64,000 nucleotides of DNA, taken from NCBI GenBank assembly GCA_037389465.1, contig JAZARR010000213.1, forward strand, positions 5,376,501 through 5,440,500, given 5' to 3'. Origin of the DNA: Baylisascaris procyonis. Taxonomy: Eukaryota > Nematoda > Chromadorea > Rhabditida > Ascarididae. The first letter of the stretch is position 1. Each line of letters starts with the position of its first letter. Shown here piece by piece: positions 61,324-64,000 of this stretch. The translations under genes and the position numbers were made by a program. A model generated the notes under the pieces. The model had not been told where the DNA came from, did not search any database, and saw only the letters and a list, made by a program, of their open reading frames with translations.

Positions 61324-61400
61324 CGCTCCAGACGGAGTCGAACTCCTCCCCTCTTGCCATTATCCTTCTTCCCAACCGGATGCTTGACCGACTGCGTCAT
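61324..61400 (-). repeat. Second tRNA-like sequence (SINE-like head)
   Basis: On the - strand it starts ATGACGCAGTCGGTCAAGCA, then TCCGG (A-box-like). GGAGTTCGACTCC (61334-61346) is a close B-box match with a GGAG/CTCC stem, ending GTCTGGAGCG. Stems are imperfect and no anticodon can be assigned. Confidence 0.45.
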
Positions 61401-62972
61401 TTAATGCTTCCGAAGCGAAGTCTATATATTCGTAAGAGAAAAAGTATACACTCATTTTACACCACACCTTGTACCCTCCCAACCGGTGATAGCACTCACT
61501 GGATAGAGCTCAGCACATACTTTCATTTGATACCAAGCACACCTCTCCAACTGCAATCACTGAGATTTTCGAAGCCCCGAAACTCTTAAGTATGCAAATG
61601 CATATATACACAGTTCTCACCCACTTGCACTACACCTACACCCACCCAAAAGTGTATCTCTGAAAAGCTCAAAATTTGTCACATTTTAATGAAAAAATGA
61701 CACCGCATTATCAACTCATAAGTCTGAAAACCTCCACCAAAGGGTAAAATTGCTGTGATTTTCTATATTAATTAGAAGAAAAGAACCCTCCATTTTAGTT
61801 TCTTCATTGACAAATTAATTATTTCTAGGAGATCGTCGCCTTGAATTGCATATTTCCAATTTGCGTATTCATTAACTAGTTCCTAATTGAAACGCCAATT
61901 AGTTCCTAAAAGTTTTTACTGCTAAACTAACGCAAATCTGAAGCTGAATATTATTGAAATGCTTGAAATGATGAACAACTTTTCCTTAGAGGCAATGCAA
62001 TTCATGCGTATCCAAAATTTCGCTCTTCGTCATCGAACCTCCATTAAGACCATCATTTTCGAAGGCTTGCAACCGTGCACATTCAGTGCTCTAATGCTGA
62101 AAGACAAATCTGCACATTTGCAAAATTCTGTCATTTCCGTCTCCTCCTTATATGGGGGACTCAATGCTGATCCGTTATTGCTCACATTTGCTTTTGCCGA
62201 AAGTGGTCGTCTTCGTATCGTGCTCCAACACGGTTGGTTTTCTGAGTTCCGCAGAATGCCGAAAATTTTATTATCACTGATGGTCAGCTGGAGCAAGTGA
62301 AAGGGGCGGGCGGATATGTGAAACGACGAAATAGGAAAACAGGCTGAATGCGGTATGCATAGATGATGAGCATGAAATGCGGAAGACACCAGCGAGGCAT
62401 CCGCATATTCTTGGTGCATACTTCTGTCAGATTGTTCAATACACCTTTTTCTTCCAGAATTTACATCGAAGGTAGAAGAGCGACACTTTCGCTACAAAGA
62501 TTGATAGCAGAGTTTGAGTACCGTAGAAGATGTGAAAACTAAGGCATATTTCTGTAATATGCGATTCTTCAGAAGAAAGAGGAAAGATGCCCGTAAGACA
62601 AAGTATAAGGAAGAAATATTCTTGAGGTCGGAAAGCGCACATGAATACCTTAAGCTGCTCGTTTTTTCAAAATTATGGAACCACCATAATATAGATCCGA
62701 TTATATGGCAGTTGGCCGCCATCCACACTATTGCATTTTTCGTTTGTTCACCTAAAAAATAGAGATTTACAGTGGCTCTTCTTTGAGCTATTGCCTCTTT
62801 AGTTTTATGTTACTTTATTTGCAGATATGTACCAACTAATACTTCTTACTGCTTTGTGCTTGAGTGTTGACGCCAAATGTTCACAATTGATCGTTCGCTC
62901 TGCTGTGAGATATTTCATTTCAATTCATGCAATACTTCCAAGATAGCCAAAATTATAGATTAAGTCACGAAA

Positions 62973-63073
62973 ATGAATAAGAAAGTAACAATTAAATGAT
63001 GAATAAATAAACGAATAACGATAAATAAACAAATAAATAAATAAATAAATAAATAAGTAAATAATAAATAAAG

Positions 63074-63116
<43 letters not shown>

Positions 63117-63260
63117 ACAGGTAAATAAATGAAAAAATAAATGGATAAATGAGAAACAAATAACAAATGAATTAATGAATAAATAAATAGACTGGAAAAT
63201 AAATAAATAAACAATAAATAATTAGATAAATTAGATAATTAGATAAATGTGTAAACAAAT
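62973..63260. repeat. (AAAT)n-rich microsatellite block
   Basis: About 290 bases built mainly from AATAAATAAAT with GATAAAT, GAATAA and AACAAAT variants. Confidence 0.95.
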
Positions 63261-63672
63261 GAACAGATAGATAGACGTGTAAATAAACAAAGAGATGAAC
63301 CGAAAATCAGTGAGTGGTAAGAAAAGGACAAAGAAGTAGAGTACAGTACTTGAAATAGAGAAAAAAGCACAAGGTATATAAAGATAAAATACCATCTACC
63401 ACAACCCCATACGATCGCACGTATCCAATGCGAGGATGATGGACATCACAGCCAAGTCTAGAAGAAAGAGAAACTGAAACCTCATCATATTCCTTAAAAT
63501 AATCCTCCTGCGCAGTAAAATATTCGTAAAATACCCTTGATACTAAACGGGCTGGTCAGTGTTCGTAGCGGTCAGTATTTTAGAAGTTCCCATGTCACTA
63601 TTTTTCTCTCAAAGGGTAAAGTCATCCACGAACGAACAAAAATGTAACTGCTGCAGAAACAATGAAAACTAG

Positions 63673-63844
63673 TTGGCAAAACATTTCTTGAAATTTGCAA
63701 GGTTGGAGAACGGGGGAATTATAGGAGTTTTTCAGAACACAAATGTGGGACATCCATTGAAAAGTATTGAAGAACTCATGAACAGCAAATTCGAGGTATC
63801 AAAAAAAGTTAACAGCTCTATTCTCTCACCTCACTCATCCGAAG
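63673..63844 (+). CDS. Possible exon of a next gene at the window edge
   Basis: Reads HFLKFARLENGGIIGVFQNT, then VGHPLKSIEELMNSKFEVSK and SSILSPHSSE, with a possible donor CCGAAG|GTAATT. The candidate acceptor is AAAACTAG at 63,672, or TTTGCAAG inside. The pattern KFARLENGGxxGVF...SIEELM loosely recalls the N-terminal domain of fumarylacetoacetate-hydrolase-fold proteins, but this is a guess from a short segment. The gene would continue off the window. Confidence 0.3.
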
Positions 63845-64000
63845 GTAATTCTTTGCATATTTCATAAAGTTTATAGCATATGATACCATATACTATTTTG
63901 AAGATCCGCTTTTCTAAGGATAGTTTGAGGTAGCAGGCGTAAGTCTGAGCTCATGGATGAATCTTCTAATCAGCATCTGCCCCAGGGACTCTTCGATTTG
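63845..64000. other. Window end, unassigned
   Basis: 156 bases without a recognised exon; probably intron if the preceding segment is an exon. Confidence 0.4.

Larger units (their letters stand above)
58859..63672. other. Intergenic region after FMO
   Basis: Repeat-rich: (CA)n, a GC-rich minisatellite, two tRNA-like sequences and a large (AAAT)n block, each listed separately. Opposing open frames at 61,959-62,419 (113 codons + and 129 codons -) overlap and neither is recognisable. Confidence 0.7.

Noticed and set aside
61959..62419. Opposed 113- and 129-codon frames
   Set aside because: They overlap each other on opposite strands and neither has recognisable protein character or convincing splice or start context.

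Overview
The window reads as nuclear DNA of a nematode, most likely a parasitic one. Two split protein-coding genes dominate it, both on the + strand. Their exons are short (about 100-450 bases) and separated by AT-rich introns of 0.45 to 15.7 kb. Most intron ends read TTTCAG, TTTTAG or similar, as in nematodes, and the translated exons resemble nematode CNNM and FMO proteins from memory of those families. The long introns, long (TA)n tracts and several GT-T donors would suit a strongylid/hookworm or ascaridid, but I cannot fix the species.

Region 1 (about 1-38,156) holds the 3' part of a CNNM/ancient conserved domain protein gene. The exons in view encode the CBS pair, the cyclic-nucleotide-binding-like domain and the C-terminus. 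The DUF21 membrane domain lies upstream of the window. The last certain exon ends at a stop at 23,880. Two further exons with good splice sites at 30,176-30,311 and 38,010-38,156 join in phase to an internal donor of that exon, so the gene probably has a second, longer C-terminus.

Region 2 (38,157-49,487) is mostly non-coding. It holds a 788-base imperfect palindrome (45,726-46,513) whose two arms both keep an open frame, a GC-richer block just before it, and one possible exon near 41.1 kb.

Region 3 (49,488-58,858) is a complete flavin-containing monooxygenase gene: nine conserved exons giving about 529 residues, plus a possible in-phase 37-codon cassette exon near its 3' end.

Region 4 (58,859-64,000) is intergenic. 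It contains a (CA)n tract, a GC-rich ~50-base minisatellite, two tRNA-like (Pol III box) sequences on the - strand, a large (AAAT)n block and, at the very end, a possible first-seen exon of another + strand gene.

The two genes have unrelated jobs (magnesium homeostasis and xenobiotic/small-molecule oxygenation) and nothing suggests they are an operon. Scattered through the introns are five long (TA)n tracts, two poly-G tracts, short tandem repeats and a 14-base-arm hairpin. No rRNA, canonical tRNA, CRISPR array or intact transposon was found.
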